NCBI GenBank assembly: GCA_963575645.1
Contig: OY754467.1
Span: forward strand, 40,545,108 to 40,609,107
From: Xanthostigma xanthostigma
Taxonomy: Eukaryota; Arthropoda; Insecta; Raphidioptera; Raphidiidae
Direction: 5' to 3'
DNA: 64,000 nucleotides
The notes under the pieces are model-generated. The model did not search any database and was not told the DNA's origin. It worked only from the letters and a program-made list of their open reading frames with translations. The position numbers were made by a program, and so were the translations under genes. Of the stretch, positions 12,334-23,892 are shown one piece after another (position 1 is the stretch's first letter; every line of letters starts with the position of its first letter).

Positions 12334-12915
12334 CCTTGTACCAGCGTTGCCAGACGTCCCGATTTTGGCGGGACGTCCCGATTTTTAAATCAAAATTAAA
12401 TGTCCCGCGCGGGACAGGCTCAGTCCCGCTTTTCAGGGATAACTCGGGGATAACTTTAAAAGTAGTTAAATCTTCACAGATATTATCATGAAAAAGTAAT
12501 TCTTATAAATAATTATTCTCTTATTGTAAGTTGCAATTTGTAACACTCACTCCACAGACTATTGTTTGAAACGCCATATTTATCTAATGAATAAAACATT
12601 TTTGATTTTGATTTCAGTTTTTTTTTTTTTATTCTGAAGACGAATAAGACTCAACTATTTAACGATAGGGTAAATCTGATTTAAAATATTTTATTTTTAT
12701 TTAAATACATTTTCTATGGCTATTTTTGCTATCTATTGTCAACGTAAACGTAATTTTAATTCAAATAAAAAATAAATAGGTAGGTATTTGAAAACTTCTG
12801 ATTATATACGTTTTTTTACTATGTCCCGCTTTCGACGAAAGAATCCCGCTGTTTTCACTCAAAGAGTTCCAAAATCCCGACTTTGCAAAAAAAAACTGGC
12901 AACGCTGCCTTGTAC
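12334..12915. mobile_element. hAT-type element with perfect 8-bp target duplication
   Basis: 12342-12907 begins CAGCGTTGCCAG and ends CTGGCAACGCTG, a perfect 12-bp terminal inverted repeat. It is flanked by CCTTGTAC on both sides (12334-12341, 12908-12915). Subterminal GTCCCG/CGGGAC motifs recur at both ends, probable transposase sites. The interior is AT-rich and non-coding. 566 bp, non-autonomous. Confidence 0.93.
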
Positions 12916-13559
12916 ACTATATTAAAAAGACAATTGCATGTTATTGAATAACACTGAAGTATTTATCTACCGTATCATTAGATTAATGTATTGCGATATG
13001 TTTATATTAATAGAGATGAGCGCTATATTATAAACCCCAACCTCCGCATTATGCCCTCATATATAAGAGGTATCCTCCAGGTCATACTATTGTAACATAA
13101 CATAAAACACCTCCACGCACCAACCACGGTACAACCTCTTCCTTGTAGGCACTATGGACAGATGTGAAAGGATCTTCATCCTCATTCTTCATCACATAAA
13201 CAGATCATTGACTTTTAATTTTCTTACGTAATCTCAGAACGCTGCTTTCAACTCTTTTCTCAAATAAGGTGGTTCTTTCTATATTTTCCTTTTTCGGTAC
13301 ACTCGTAATTTTGAAAAAACCATGGAAAAAGTCAATTTTTTTCGATAACAAGAGGCATGCGCTGACTTGACGAACTTGATTTTAGAGTTTAGGCTCAAAA
13401 CCAACATTAAAAAAAAAATCAAAATTGCTCTACCTTTTGCACTGCAGCAAGGTTCTATTTTCGGACTAATTAATAACATTCTAAAAAAAGTAACCTTCTG
13501 ATTACATTTTGTGAAAGCAATAATAATTACGAATTGTTTAGAGTACTTATTATACAACA
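12916..13559. other. Non-coding, nothing recognised
   Basis: No exon or repeat ends were identified. A minus-strand open frame reaching 13602 runs into the Helitron terminus and is not a gene. Confidence 0.4.
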
Positions 13560-13978
13560 CTAGCGGCCCGGCCCGGCTTCGCTCGAATTTGTAGATTGCC
13601 ACGAAAAGCTCTTATAACATTAAAATGGGTATAGTAAGCAATCCTTAAAAGATAGACATATGCCACAGCAGACTTTTCTGTAAACCTATAAAAGAGGAAC
13701 AAGTACGCCATACATATTTTTGTTATATCTCAAAGGGATTAGGCAACGTTTTCGATAAAAGCTCCCAGTCGGCTTGATTTTTTCCGACATCTTCAACAAC
13801 CATCGTCATATTTCAACGAATTTACATAGAGCATTAATGAATTAAACACAATAATCATTTCTCTTGAACCACTCCGTCCATTGGTGAAAACCGTATGAAA
13901 ATCCGTTCGGTAGTTTTTATCGTGTTCAGACAGACAGACGAGGTGGGAAGACTCTTTTATAATATGTACCTATAGTGA
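13560..13978 (-). mobile_element. Helitron, uninterrupted copy
   Basis: The minus-strand 3' end is CCGGGCCGGGCCGCTAG (CTAG at plus 13560-13563) and the 5' end is near TCACTATAGGTACATATTAT. It matches the split copy at 6612-7730 but lacks the inner insertion: at 13801-13815, CATCGTCATATTTCAA runs through unbroken. Non-autonomous, about 420 bp. Confidence 0.8.
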
Positions 13979-14399
13979 TTATGCAGCAAAAGGAGGAAAC
14001 AGTCATAATTCTCGACGGCTCAATTTAGCTCGTTAAATAATTTTCCCAACATAACTGACATTAAAATAATAATTGCTACCCATTATGCTAATAGTAACAA
14101 ACTGGTCTATTAACATTTTACAATAAAATATATATAAATAATAAAACAAATGCGTATATATGTAGCATTTATACTTACAAACAGGTAAGGTTCAAAAACT
14201 CTCATAAATTACACTGGTATTGTAAAAAGAAAACACGTTACCCTTTTATCATGCAAGCGTACCAACTCTAATGAAACCATATATCACTCCATATTCTGTA
14301 TCTCTGTGTGCGTATATGTGAATGGTCGGCCATATTTGTATATGTGAATTTGATCTTCAACAAGGTTACACCACATTAATAATTTGCTCTGTGAAAATC

Positions 14400-14600
14400 A
14401 CCAATGATAAGTATGAGCAAAATTCTAGTAACTAAATTTCGTCCTTTCAACTAACGAAATTCTAGTAACTAAGTATCTCCCTGTAACTAAATTTCATTCT
14501 GTAACTAAATTTCGCCCTGTCAGCTAACGAAATTCTAATAACTAAATATCACCCTAGAACCACAAATTTGCCCTATATCATCTTGTCATGTTATACGGGG
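14400..14600. repeat. Short imperfect tandem repeats (TAACTAAATTTCGCCCTGT type)
   Basis: Units of about 17-40 bases with AACGAAATTCTAGTAACTAA and GTAACTAAATTTCGCCCTGT repeat about five times. A stray unit lies near 14896 (TAGTAACTAAAATTCGCCCT). Non-coding. Confidence 0.7.
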
Positions 14601-14958
14601 AAAAGGTTTTGAACATTTAATATTAACTGGGAAAATTAGTGGAAAAAAAATAGACGTAGAAATAGACTTATGTTTCTGAAAAGTTTAAGGACTAATATAA
14701 ATTCATTAGACATTTTAAGAATTGCGGATAACCGCGAACAGTGGAAATCCATGATTGCCGACGTCTGTAGCAGACATGGCAGATTTGATTGATCATCTAT
14801 ACTTCTATAGTACCTATAGTCGCTTTAAAAAATGCCAAGTTATAACGCATACACAAAGCGAGCGTCACGTGCTGTCATCTAACGAGATACTATAGTAACT
14901 AAAATTCGCCCTTTTATCTAGATGTCGCTTTTTATAAATATGTCTATACCTGTTAACT

Positions 14959-15380
14959 GAGTGGGGTGGCGTAGTGATGAGAGCACTAGATTCGCATTTG
15001 GGAGGTACCGGGTTCAAATCCCGGCGGGGGTAGATGTGGCTGGGAATTTTTCCGGCTGCCGCTCGCCGAGAAACGGTAATTCCTGTACCAGTCATCTTGA
15101 GGTTTCCATGGTTTCCTTCAATAATTCCAGATAAATATATCGAGATGGTAACTTATTCAAGGCCGTGGCCGACTACTACCTGCTCAAAATTTGCCTGCTT
15201 AATCCTAATGTCCTAAAATTCCTTCATTCGCTCATTTCTATTACTTAATTGGAAGTTGAAAAATGTAGAACATAATGGGAAGTGTACGGTAGATGGAAAA
15301 TAGTAATGGTGCGAATGGCATCTATTATGATATAAAGTTGAAAAACGGAAGTTAAACGCATTATTATTATTGTTATTGTA
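14959..15380 (+). mobile_element. tRNA-derived SINE, copy 1
   Basis: The head (about 14959-15033) is tRNA-like. An A-box-like GGCGTAGTGATGAGAGC is followed about 35 bases later by a perfect B box in CCGGGTTCAAATCCCGG, so it carries an internal pol III promoter. The body is shared with 18631-19056 in the opposite orientation. The tail is a run of ATT units (15357-15378). Short open frames on both strands here are by-products of the SINE. Confidence 0.88.
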
Positions 15381-16068
15381 TCTGGCTTTTGTTGATATAC
15401 CTATTATATTTTTTTTCAGTATAACTGTGTAAACGATCCTTTATTTTTGGCCATATGAAAAATTACTAATCGACTTTAAATAGCACAATTTACTTACCGT
15501 GTTGTCATTACCGTGGTAAAAAATTACCTCCAAGCACATAAGTTGTTTACAGTTTTTTTTCTCCAAGCGTTGTATTTAAATTATTTATTACCTGTCCATT
15601 ATTTGGTGACTTGATTTACATTCTGTTTGTCAAAATATGTAAAAACTTCCAAAGTATCTAACATTTTTTTTGTCTGTAGAAACAGGATTCCGGAAATTTT
15701 GTAATAATATATTTTTATACGATAATAAATCAGTCAATACCGTATTTTTTATTTTTTTTATTTTTTGATAAATAAAATCACAAAAAAATCGAAATTTTAA
15801 AGATTTTGTATTGACTCGAGCTATTTTTTTATATTAATTAAATAATATTAAGTACTTTACTCAGATGAGATTACCGCAGTTATCGAGCGTCTATACTCTA
15901 CTATCTCTCTTTTCTTTGTTAGAACATAAATATTAAATATGCAATAATAGTAAAACAAATTAGTTATCGTAAGGTTTCCGTTCTGTGTGATCGTTAATAT
16001 CTCCATAAAATTGTTAAACGTTAAAAACTGTGTTTAAATGTTCGTGTTTCCAAAGTGCATAGAAGTTA
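15381..16068. other. Non-coding, nothing recognised
   Basis: AT-rich stretch with long A/T runs. No element ends or exon could be supported. Confidence 0.4.
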
Positions 16069-16379
16069 TTTTACAGCAGCGGCGGCCTTAAGGGATGTTG
16101 AGTCCCCTCGGTCTTGCAGGGGCCTCTCGCAACAACCCGAATGCAAAATTGTTTATATTTTAAACTTTATTTTAATTTTAGCTTTTAGTTGCAACAATAT
16201 AATAAATTTAGTTAATTCTAGATCTAGAATCTAGATTTATTTATTTATAACTTTTCCATTTCTCGTCAATCATCGAAAATACCTACTTTCAATTCACATA
16301 ATTTGCACAAAGGACAAGGGCCTCGCAAAGACCTGCTGCCCGGGGTCTCGCGATGGCAAGGGCCACCGCTAATTTACAG
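16069..16379. mobile_element. hAT-type MITE
   Basis: Begins CAGCGGCGGCCTTAA (16077) and ends GGCCACCGCTA (16371), imperfect terminal inverted repeats. The flanks TTTTACAG and ATTTACAG match at 7 of 8 bases, consistent with an aged 8-bp duplication. GC-rich ends (GGGGCCTCTCGC, GCAAGGGCC) enclose an AT-rich middle. Non-coding. Confidence 0.75.
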
Positions 16380-16867
16380 TGTAAATAAAAAGTGTTGTAT
16401 ATATTTTTTGAATTAATAATGATAAATGAAACTTGAATATAGCCAAAATCAGTTTCCAAATTTTAACCTGAGAAATTTCTTTAGATATTTTGTCTTCTTA
16501 TTTTTTATTTTGCGAATTAACATGCAACTTTATTAATTACAAGTCCCAGTAGTTACAAGCAACAGAGAAAACTTTCGAAACACTCCCTGAGCTCGGTTTA
16601 ATAATCGTGATAATGAATTCGTTAATGAAATTAGTAACGGCGAACGTTATAAAATACTTAAGTATTTATCGCTTAATATTCCATTCATAATTGCTCAGTA
16701 ATAGCATACAACGTGTTTCAAAAGTGTAGATACAGATCTTATGAATGTAATCAAATGCTTGCCAAAGAGTAAAGATCGACTTTTGTTATTTTGAAAATTA
16801 TTCGCTCGACGAAGTAATAAATAATATTCTTTCTCGGACATGGGGAAACTAGAATACTTTTACGACA

Positions 16868-17395
16868 AATATAATACTATATTCTATTGTGTATATCCTA
16901 TTCTTTGCTCAGGTTCTTATCTACATTCTATTCTACATTGAATACTGCATTCTATTTTATATTTTATACTGTGTATTCTAATCTATATGCTATTCTATAT
17001 TCTGGTCTATATTATATTTTATTTATATTATATTCTGCATTCTATTCTATATTGCATTCTTTATTCTCTTCTATATTAATATATATTCTATTGTGTATCT
17101 ATTCTATGCTCAGGTTCTTATCTATAATCGATTCTACAGTCTATTTCACATTAAATACTAGTATATAATTCGATTCTATATTCTATTCTGATATATAATC
17201 TATTGTAAATCTTATTCTATGCCAAAGTTCTTATCTATATTCTATTCTATATTGTCTTCTTAATTCTATTCTATATTCTTTTCTATCTTAAATTCTATAT
17301 TTTAATCTATATTTTATTCTATCTTCTATTCTACAATCTATTCTACTTTCTGTTCTATATTCCAATTCTTATTCTATTCTACATCATATCCGATA
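16868..17395 (+). repeat. ATTCT/ATTCTAT-rich degenerate satellite tract
   Basis: About 530 bases built from degenerate TATTCTATTCTATATTCT-like units. A longer block is repeated twice (TCAGGTTCTTATCTA near 16910 and 17110). The long open frame here (16887-17168) is an artefact of the repeat. Confidence 0.9.
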
Positions 17396-18004
17396 TTCTG
17401 TTTCATTTTTCTTGCGTAATACCTGTACATCAAAAAGATAAAAAAACCTGGTAAAGTAATCGATCAGCGAGTTGTCTTTTAAACAGGATCGATTTAAAAT
17501 TTCACAATGCTTCTTTTCATCTAAGAGCATCGTCTGATTGTCCTGTTTGATTTTCTGACAATTCGTCGTGCATTTCAGCATAATTATGATTATTAAGTTT
17601 ATTTTTTACATCTTTCTTATATTTAATGACTTATGGTAACCACCGCTGTTCATGTAGACTGAATATTATGTGCAATGTGTACAGAATAATAATTACCTTA
17701 TTGATAATCCATCAGATTCGCATATTGGTTGCTGGCGCGAATTTAGTTAATAAATCTTTGTACATGCATAATATTATTATAATGCACATAAATAATTCCG
17801 CCCCTTGTTTAAGTCAGTGCCGCCTCATTAACGTTTGTTCTAAACAACTTTCATGCTGTTTTTTTCTAAAGCGTTGTCAAAAAAAATCAAAGTAACCTGC
17901 AACCTCAAGAAATTTACTTTCGTTTTCCGCAAAGAGGTGCAAAAAATTAAATGAGTGCTGTTCAAAAAATGTTCTTTTGTAACGTCTTGATTTTCTAATA
18001 TTTT
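17396..18004. other. Non-coding, nothing recognised
   Basis: Two short open frames on opposite strands show no family motif and no splice context. No repeat boundary was identified. Confidence 0.4.
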
Positions 18005-18358
18005 TGAAGTAAAACTTCTTTAGGCACGCTTGACTTGGGGAGTAAGCTGATAAATGCCTGACGAAATCGTTTACGGAAGTGCATCATCGCGACGGTGCGT
18101 GATCGTTCGAGGCGAACGGAGTTGAGAGGGAGATATAAGTTAGTGAAGATAGTAAGAGAGAGAGAGTTACGTTTCGTATATTAGAAGTTGGGAGGGAGAT
18201 ATAAGTTAGTGAGTGCGACAAAGACGGAGCATTAAGTTGAGAGGGAGATATAAGTTAGTGAAGTTTATGAATTTAACATAAGCAAAATTTGAGGTATTTA
18301 CGCATTATTCTTAATAAATATATTTAAAATAATTATGGCAGGAAGAAGTTTTACTTCA
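18005..18358. mobile_element. Terminal-repeat element with internal minisatellite, copy 1
   Basis: Perfect 16-bp terminal inverted repeat TGAAGTAAAACTTCTT / AAGAAGTTTTACTTCA. Inside, GAGAGGGAGATATAAGTTAG recurs three times (about 18126, 18190 and 18240) with variable spacing. No target duplication was recognised. Related ends occur at 21948-22435 and 36091-36438, each with a different internal repeat. Confidence 0.8.
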
Positions 18359-18616
18359 GTCGTGTGGTCTAAAGCACACTTGCTTTTTTTTAAGACCAGC
18401 ATTTATTTTCTTAATTGATTACAATTTATTTTTTATCACAAAATCATGAAAAATAAAACCAGAGATAAAGACACGTGCTTGGAGCAAATTGGGATTTATT
18501 TTTAGTGGCGCTAGGGTGACGCGTAATTAGGTTCGTTTGGAGTAGGCCCAATAAAACTATTTCTTTGAAAAATTGCAAGGAGATTAAGGATATATTAAGG
18601 ATATTAAGAGCCTTAA

Positions 18617-19070
18617 AATTTCACGAGAAGATAATAATAATAATGCGTTTAACATCCGTTTCTCGACTTTATGTCATAATAGACGCCATTCGCACCATTA
18701 TTATTGCCCATCTATCACTCTTCCCATTATTTTCTATATTTATCAACTTCAACTAATTAATAGCAATGGGCGAATGAAGGAATTTCAGGACATTAGGATA
18801 AGGTAGGCAAAATTGGAGCACATGAGTTTGACCGGTAATCGACCATGGCCTTGAATAAGGAACCATCTCGATATTTATCTGGAATTATTGAAGGAAACCA
18901 TGAAACACCTCGACAAGATGGCTGGTACAGGAATTACCGTTTCTCGGCAAGAGGCAGCAGGAAAAAGTCCCAGCCACATCTGCCCCCGCCTGAATTCGAA
19001 CCCGGTACTTCCCGAATGCGAGTCTAGTGCTCTCACCACTACGCTACCCCACTCGGTATTTTACGAGAAG
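18617..19070 (-). mobile_element. tRNA-derived SINE, copy 2, with target duplication
   Basis: Minus-strand copy of the SINE at 14959-15380. The tRNA-like head is at the right end (B box seen in reverse as GAATTCGAACCCGG near 18992-19005) and the ATT tail at the left (18631-18645). The flanks TTCACGAGAAG (to 18630) and TTTACGAGAAG (to 19070) match at 10 of 11 bases, an LINE-type target duplication. The open frames here are SINE by-products. Confidence 0.9.
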
Positions 19071-20537
19071 ACAGCTTGGTGTAATGATCAGCGAGCTGAT
19101 TTTCGGATTAAGCAGCCGTATGTGCGCTATGCTTCTGTGCTCCTTTCCTTGTTTGAACTATGATCTGAACACAAATACATGTCACGTGTCGCTCGCTCGC
19201 TCCTTTTATTCCAGTTGAGTCCCTGGTCCGAGGCTTGTATCAAGAAGTGCAGCTTAAAGAAATTGAAAGTTGAAAAATCTGATTATCTTCTTTCGTTACA
19301 TGTGCATTGTTTATTCAGTATGATTTATTATTTATTTTAAACATAGGTAAATTAACTTTACTGATACTTTTTCACATGAAAACAATAGGCTGTTAATTAT
19401 GATCAATATGTTCTCTTGTAAAATCAATAGCTGTCGTTATTTATTATTTATTATGCACATTTTGTGATTTATATAGAAAACTTGATTTTGTAACATAAAA
19501 GCTTGTATTTCATCGCAATAGAAAGTAAGTGTTCAGATGTGACATTAATTGGGTATCTAACGAAGGCTTCATAAGAATGTTTTACCTACATGTTTTAATA
19601 GTAAACTATCAGTTAAGCCCGGCGTTGCCCGTGCCACTACTTATGCTAAGTTACAGAAAACATTGTCAAAATCTGATTTGGCAATAACCTTAGATTGTAA
19701 ACATACATATTTCTCCATAAGAGAAAGCATCGTAGAATTTTGAATCGACTTTGCTCGAAAAATATATAATTAATCAATGGAAACGATACATGTATTTAGC
19801 ATGGTTTTTTCCTACAATTTTCACGTCGAAACAATATTCAACACACAGTATGTTTTTTTAAAGTAACCTCTTTTGCAGTGCCCAGTGTAACTTGCAAGAA
19901 TAAACCGAAAACTGTATTTACGAAATATTTTAATTGTGCAGCAATTAGCGTACATATCGATAACAATGTCTTCAGCATAAAGTAGTGTTGATCCAACAGA
20001 ATGTTATGATGAAGGACATAGAAGGGTTAAATCACATATATGGCACTATAATTAACTGCAAAATTTGACAATACATAACAGGCAATCAGCACCGGTCATC
20101 TAGAGACAATGTTTTAATCACAAATTGATCAGTATCAAATATCAATCCACAGAAAGTGCTTTTTGGTTATATATTTTCAGACAAAAATTTCAATAAATTT
20201 TTTTTACTGCGTGACATTTTACATAAAAATTTAATAATTTTTTAATGGTTTTTATAATAAGATGTTTATAATAATATGTTTTAACTCATAATAATATGAT
20301 CATGTATATTGTTTTAACAATTTACCAACTTTTGACCAGCTTGAGGTATATAATAGGATTTTCACTATTATATAGTAGCTCTAATTAAAAAACTTATTGT
20401 TTAAGCATGGTTCTTTGTAGTACACTATAACTGTTAGATATAATATGATCTAAATTATAAACATATATACATGTTCATAGGCCCTGAAGATGAAAATAAA
20501 TGTTTCGAAACGTTGGCCATTGGTAAAGCTTATTTAT
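19071..20537. other. Non-coding, one dispersed repeat
   Basis: 19640-19800 (around AATCTGATTTGGCAATAACC) resembles 52438-52600 in an intron of the minus-strand carboxypeptidase, and more weakly 44930-45010. At 20478-20525, CTGAAGATGAAAATAAATGT followed by TTCGAAACGTTGG looks like a retroelement 3' end motif. No gene is recognised. Confidence 0.45.
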
Positions 20538-20841
20538 ATATGAGGAGCAAAGCTTGACAAATCCAAAGAACCAACATCCTCAGAAAAGGTAAAAAACCCG
20601 CCACATCGAAGGACTGATAAACTTTTGTTTTGTTTTGGGCTCGTTTGGTAGCGCTGAGTCTTTGTATTAAAATAAGCAAAAGATGGAATTTTAAATTTAA
20701 ATGGTTATTTTTTTTTATAAAAAACTTTTGGTTTTGTCAAGTTTTGAAAACAACAAATGGATTTGTGAAGTTAAGAAAACAAATTTGTTGGATATGTCAA
20801 GTTTTGGAAGAAAGGAACAATATTAAAATAGAAATTTGTGA

Positions 20842-20914
20842 TATTATTATGGAACCTCTGACGTTTTATGAGTATTTAAATACACATAAAACATCAGAGA
20901 TTCCATAATGATAT
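20842..20914. repeat. Hairpin 1 (arms about 32 bp)
   Basis: The left arm has TTATTATGGAACCTCTGACG; the right arm has CATCAGAGATTCCATAATGA. The loop is ATTTAAATAC-like. Confidence 0.75.
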
Positions 20915-21015
20915 TACGAATTAAATGACGAAAATAGCGTTCGTGATCAAAACTCGACAAATCCGGGATTTGTCAACTTTTGATCACAAACGCCATTTTC
21001 GTCGTTTAATTCGTA
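20914..21015. repeat. Hairpin 2 (arms about 45 bp)
   Basis: Left TACGAATTAAATGACGAAAA; right TTTTCGTCGTTTAATTCGTA, with TTGTGATCAAAAG-like stems inside and the centre AAATCCGGGATTT. Directly abuts hairpin 1. Confidence 0.82.
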
Positions 21016-21148
21016 TATGATATGTTGAGTTTAGATTAAAAATAGCCAGAAATTCCGATTTGTTTAGGGCTGAATACTGACGTACGATATATAACTCGAT
21101 TTTTATTTAAATTGGATTTGTCAAGTTTTGCAAACAAGCTCCTCATAT

Positions 21149-21947
21149 GATCCTCAACCAAAACCTTCCTTCATCGTATCGATAACAATATTTAAAACTG
21201 TAGGTTCATATAAACACACTGGTAGGTATAAGTATGTACTCGATATATTGTATAATGGAAAGCAATAGCTCTTGTTGTCCTTCAACTCTACATACCTCGA
21301 TGCCAGTTAAAGGTGAATTGTTTGAAAGTGATCCTAATTAATAATATCTCATTGAAACATTATTTCACTTATCACTTAATTATTAACTTTGATCTGAGAA
21401 TAGTTAATAGATTAATTTATATTAAAAAAAGTTTGAGGACTCAAACATATATGGGCTCCTTTGCATTGGAGTGTCCAGAAAATTTTCTATGATGATTAAA
21501 AAAACTTCTGTGATTGTTTTTTAAAGTTAAACTTACAGAAATGACCCCCAAATATGATGATAATTTTGATTGAAAAGATTTAATTATATTTTAGACATCA
21601 AGGTAATACAGATTCATAGCTATACCGATTATATTAGCTATTCATCAATTACTGCAGTCATTACCGTTTGACAGTGTGTATATATTGATGTGTGCAATAC
21701 TGTAATAAGAAGTGACTTCAAGCTATACACACAGATCTGCATGTTTATTCGACATTCATGCATGAATGAAACCAACCTTTTAATATTTTTTTTTGTGAAT
21801 GAATGTGAGTGATCTATCACAGATTTAATAATACGTTGTTTTAACATGATTCAATGTCAGATATTATTGGTAATCAGCGTTACTATCTTTGATTATTTCT
21901 ACAGATTAAAACCTGAACAACATACAAAAACTTATTTTTGAAGTAAC
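21149..21947. other. Non-coding, nothing recognised
   Basis: No supported exon, element end or RNA gene. Confidence 0.4.
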
Positions 21948-22435
21948 TGAAGTAAAACTTCTCGAGGCGCGACTTGACAGTATAAGTCAGATCTTTTTTC
22001 GGACGGAAGTAACGCGTCTCTGCAGTTTCCGCTATTTAAAGGTGTCGACTGACAGATGGCGACGTCGTAAAAACCATCTTGAACGAAAAGTTAAACATAG
22101 CTATGAAAATAAATCAATTTTGTGATCGATTTCCGCTTTTTAAAGGCATCGACTGACTGGTGGCGGCATCAACATGCGTTTGTAGAAACCATTTTGATCG
22201 AAAGATGAAACTTAGGTATTAGTTCGGACTTGTTCTGTACTTCTGCTGTTTAAAGATATCGAATGATAGATGGCCGCATTGTAGAAACCATCTTGAACGA
22301 AAGGAGAAACGTAGCTATGGACGCCAACCAATGAGCAGAGCCAACGTTATTTATTTTACGAGTGATTTAATTTGTGAGTGAATATTTCGCAAAAAGTGAG
22401 AGTGGTAAAAACAATTTTAAAGAAATTTTACTTCA
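21948..22435. mobile_element. Terminal-repeat element with three internal tandem units, copy 2
   Basis: Ends TGAAGTAAAACTTCT and AGAAATTTTACTTCA (14 of 15 complementary). The interior has three tandem units of about 105-115 bp starting near 22026, 22130 and 22242. Each has a TTTAAAGG-like start, GACAGATGGCG, GTAGAAACCATCTTGAACGA and a TAGCTATGGAC-like end. A single such unit with one end is at 56497-56700. Confidence 0.82.
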
Positions 22436-22815
22436 ACTGCATGCTTTTACACGTCCTTTTTTTACAGAGGATCTAAAGTAACTATGACAGACTATTAGTT
22501 GTTCTAAATTGTTCGAGCTTATTTCCTTCGTGAAACATTAAAATACAGCATGCAAGTTACGTCGGGAATTCTTGTGCGTGCTGCAAAATTAGCAGAACGT
22601 ATTATGTAAAAGATGGGTGTAAAGATTGTAGAGAATCAATTTCAAAATATATTATTTTACTATAAAATGTTAAGCATTATTAATAAAATCACCAAATGAC
22701 TTAACTTTATTGATAAAAAGTTGTCAGAAATATTTTAATACGCATCAACAAATAATCTTGCAATAATCCATAAAAGTTAGGTTACACACTGACAAGACTT
22801 AAATCTGGTTCGTAA

Positions 22816-23805
22816 ATGAAGGTGTTTTTGATGGTATCCCGCAAAACTGACATAGCCCTCCTCCAGGAACCCTACACCTGTGCAGGGAAAGTCTGTGGCC
22901 TCCCCTCCAACTTCAGGATTTTTTCTTTTGGCAATTCCCCTAAAGCAGCCATCGTGGTGAGCTCTAAATTAGACGTCATCCCATTTGAAGATCTATCTAA
23001 CGAACATACAGCCGCCGTCTGGTTAAAGGGAAGCTTTTCTATCACCCTAATCTCCACCTACTGCCGATACGGATTTCCACTTGATCCTTTCCTGTCCTCC
23101 ATCACTGCTGTCATCCAGGAGTCCACTAGGAGTCCAATAATCATTGGTATGGATTCCAATGCTACTTCACTAATGTGGTATTCTAAAAATATTAATAGAG
23201 CAGCACTTAACGCCAGGCAAGGCATTCTCTTGGAGGAGTGGATCATCGCAAGTGACCTTACAGTTTTAAATACCCCTTCCGACATTTACACCTTCTCTGG
23301 CCCTAACGGGCATAGTGATATCGATGTCACTCTGTCCAAAAACACCGACCATCTGGACATATCCTGGTTTGTTTACGATGACCTTGGTCTAAGCGACCAC
23401 AATGCCATATTAATCACCGTAGCTGCTAGCTACCCAGTTGAGCCTCGTCCCCTCACTCCCTGCAGATGGATTGTCCCCCTCTCAATAGACTGGGATCGCT
23501 ACGCTGAAGATCTTAGGGGAGATGCAGAATCCTTTGGGCTTCTCAACTGGCTTAATACTCACCTCGTCGACAAAGTGACATATCTTCAGGAGTGGATAAA
23601 GACGACTAATGACAAGCACTTGATAATCCCGAAAAACCGCCCAGCTCATCAACTTAAATGGTGGACTGCCGAGTTGGCCACCCTACGTTCAAAGGTAAAG
23701 TCTCTCAGAAAACGGGTCCAAAAAGCTAAATGCCGTGGCCAAGTCTCTCCGCACATTGACTCTCTTAAAGCCACCAGGCGTCTGTACAAACTCGTGTACA
23801 ATTAA
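22816..23805 (+). pseudogene. LINE endonuclease-domain fragment (R1/jockey-like ORF2)
   Basis: A 329-codon open frame shows the APE-type endonuclease of non-LTR retrotransposons: LLQEPYT (about residue 15), IIGMDSNATSLMW (about 111, the D-x-N motif), and LGLSDHNAILI (about 193, the S-D-H motif). The linker toward the reverse transcriptase follows (LKWWTAELATLRSKVKSLRK). The N-terminal strand with the first catalytic Asn is missing, and no reverse transcriptase follows, so both ends are truncated. The function would have been to nick target DNA. Codon use is much more GC-rich than the flanks, a sign of recent arrival. Stop-free, so probably young. The stop codon coincides with the TAA duplicated by the adjacent MITE. 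Confidence 0.88.
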
Positions 23806-23892
23806 GGGGCCATTCAAGTAATTCGTAAGCAGAATTTTAGTTTTTTGACCCCCACCCGCTTGGTGCTTATGTAATACTTGAATGGCCCCTAA
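23803..23892. mobile_element. Mini-MITE with TAA duplication (PIF/Harbinger-like)
   Basis: The 84-bp element 23806-23889 has terminal inverted repeats GGGGCCATTCAAGTA / TACTTGAATGGCCCC. It is flanked by TAA on both sides (23803-23805, 23890-23892), the 3-bp target size of PIF/Harbinger transposons. It sits exactly at the end of the LINE fragment. Family is inference. Confidence 0.75.

Larger units (their letters stand above)
20538..21148. mobile_element. Inverted-repeat element containing two hairpins
   Basis: The ends ATATGAGGAGCAAAGCTTG and CAAGCTCCTCATAT are inverted, both followed inward by AACTTGACAAATCCAA-like sequence. GGATTTGTCAAG or its complement recurs several times inside. The centre holds two adjacent hairpins, about 20842-20914 and 20914-21015. 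An open frame at 20630-20908 lies within the repeat and is not gene-like. Confidence 0.75.

Noticed and set aside
14865-15216. Open frames on both strands at 15 kb and again at 18.85-19.2 kb with related peptides
   Set aside because: They are translations of the tRNA-derived SINE. The shared peptide reflects the repeat, not a gene family.
16887-17168. 93-codon open frame rich in Tyr, Ile, Leu and Ser
   Set aside because: It is a translation of the ATTCT-type repeat tract.
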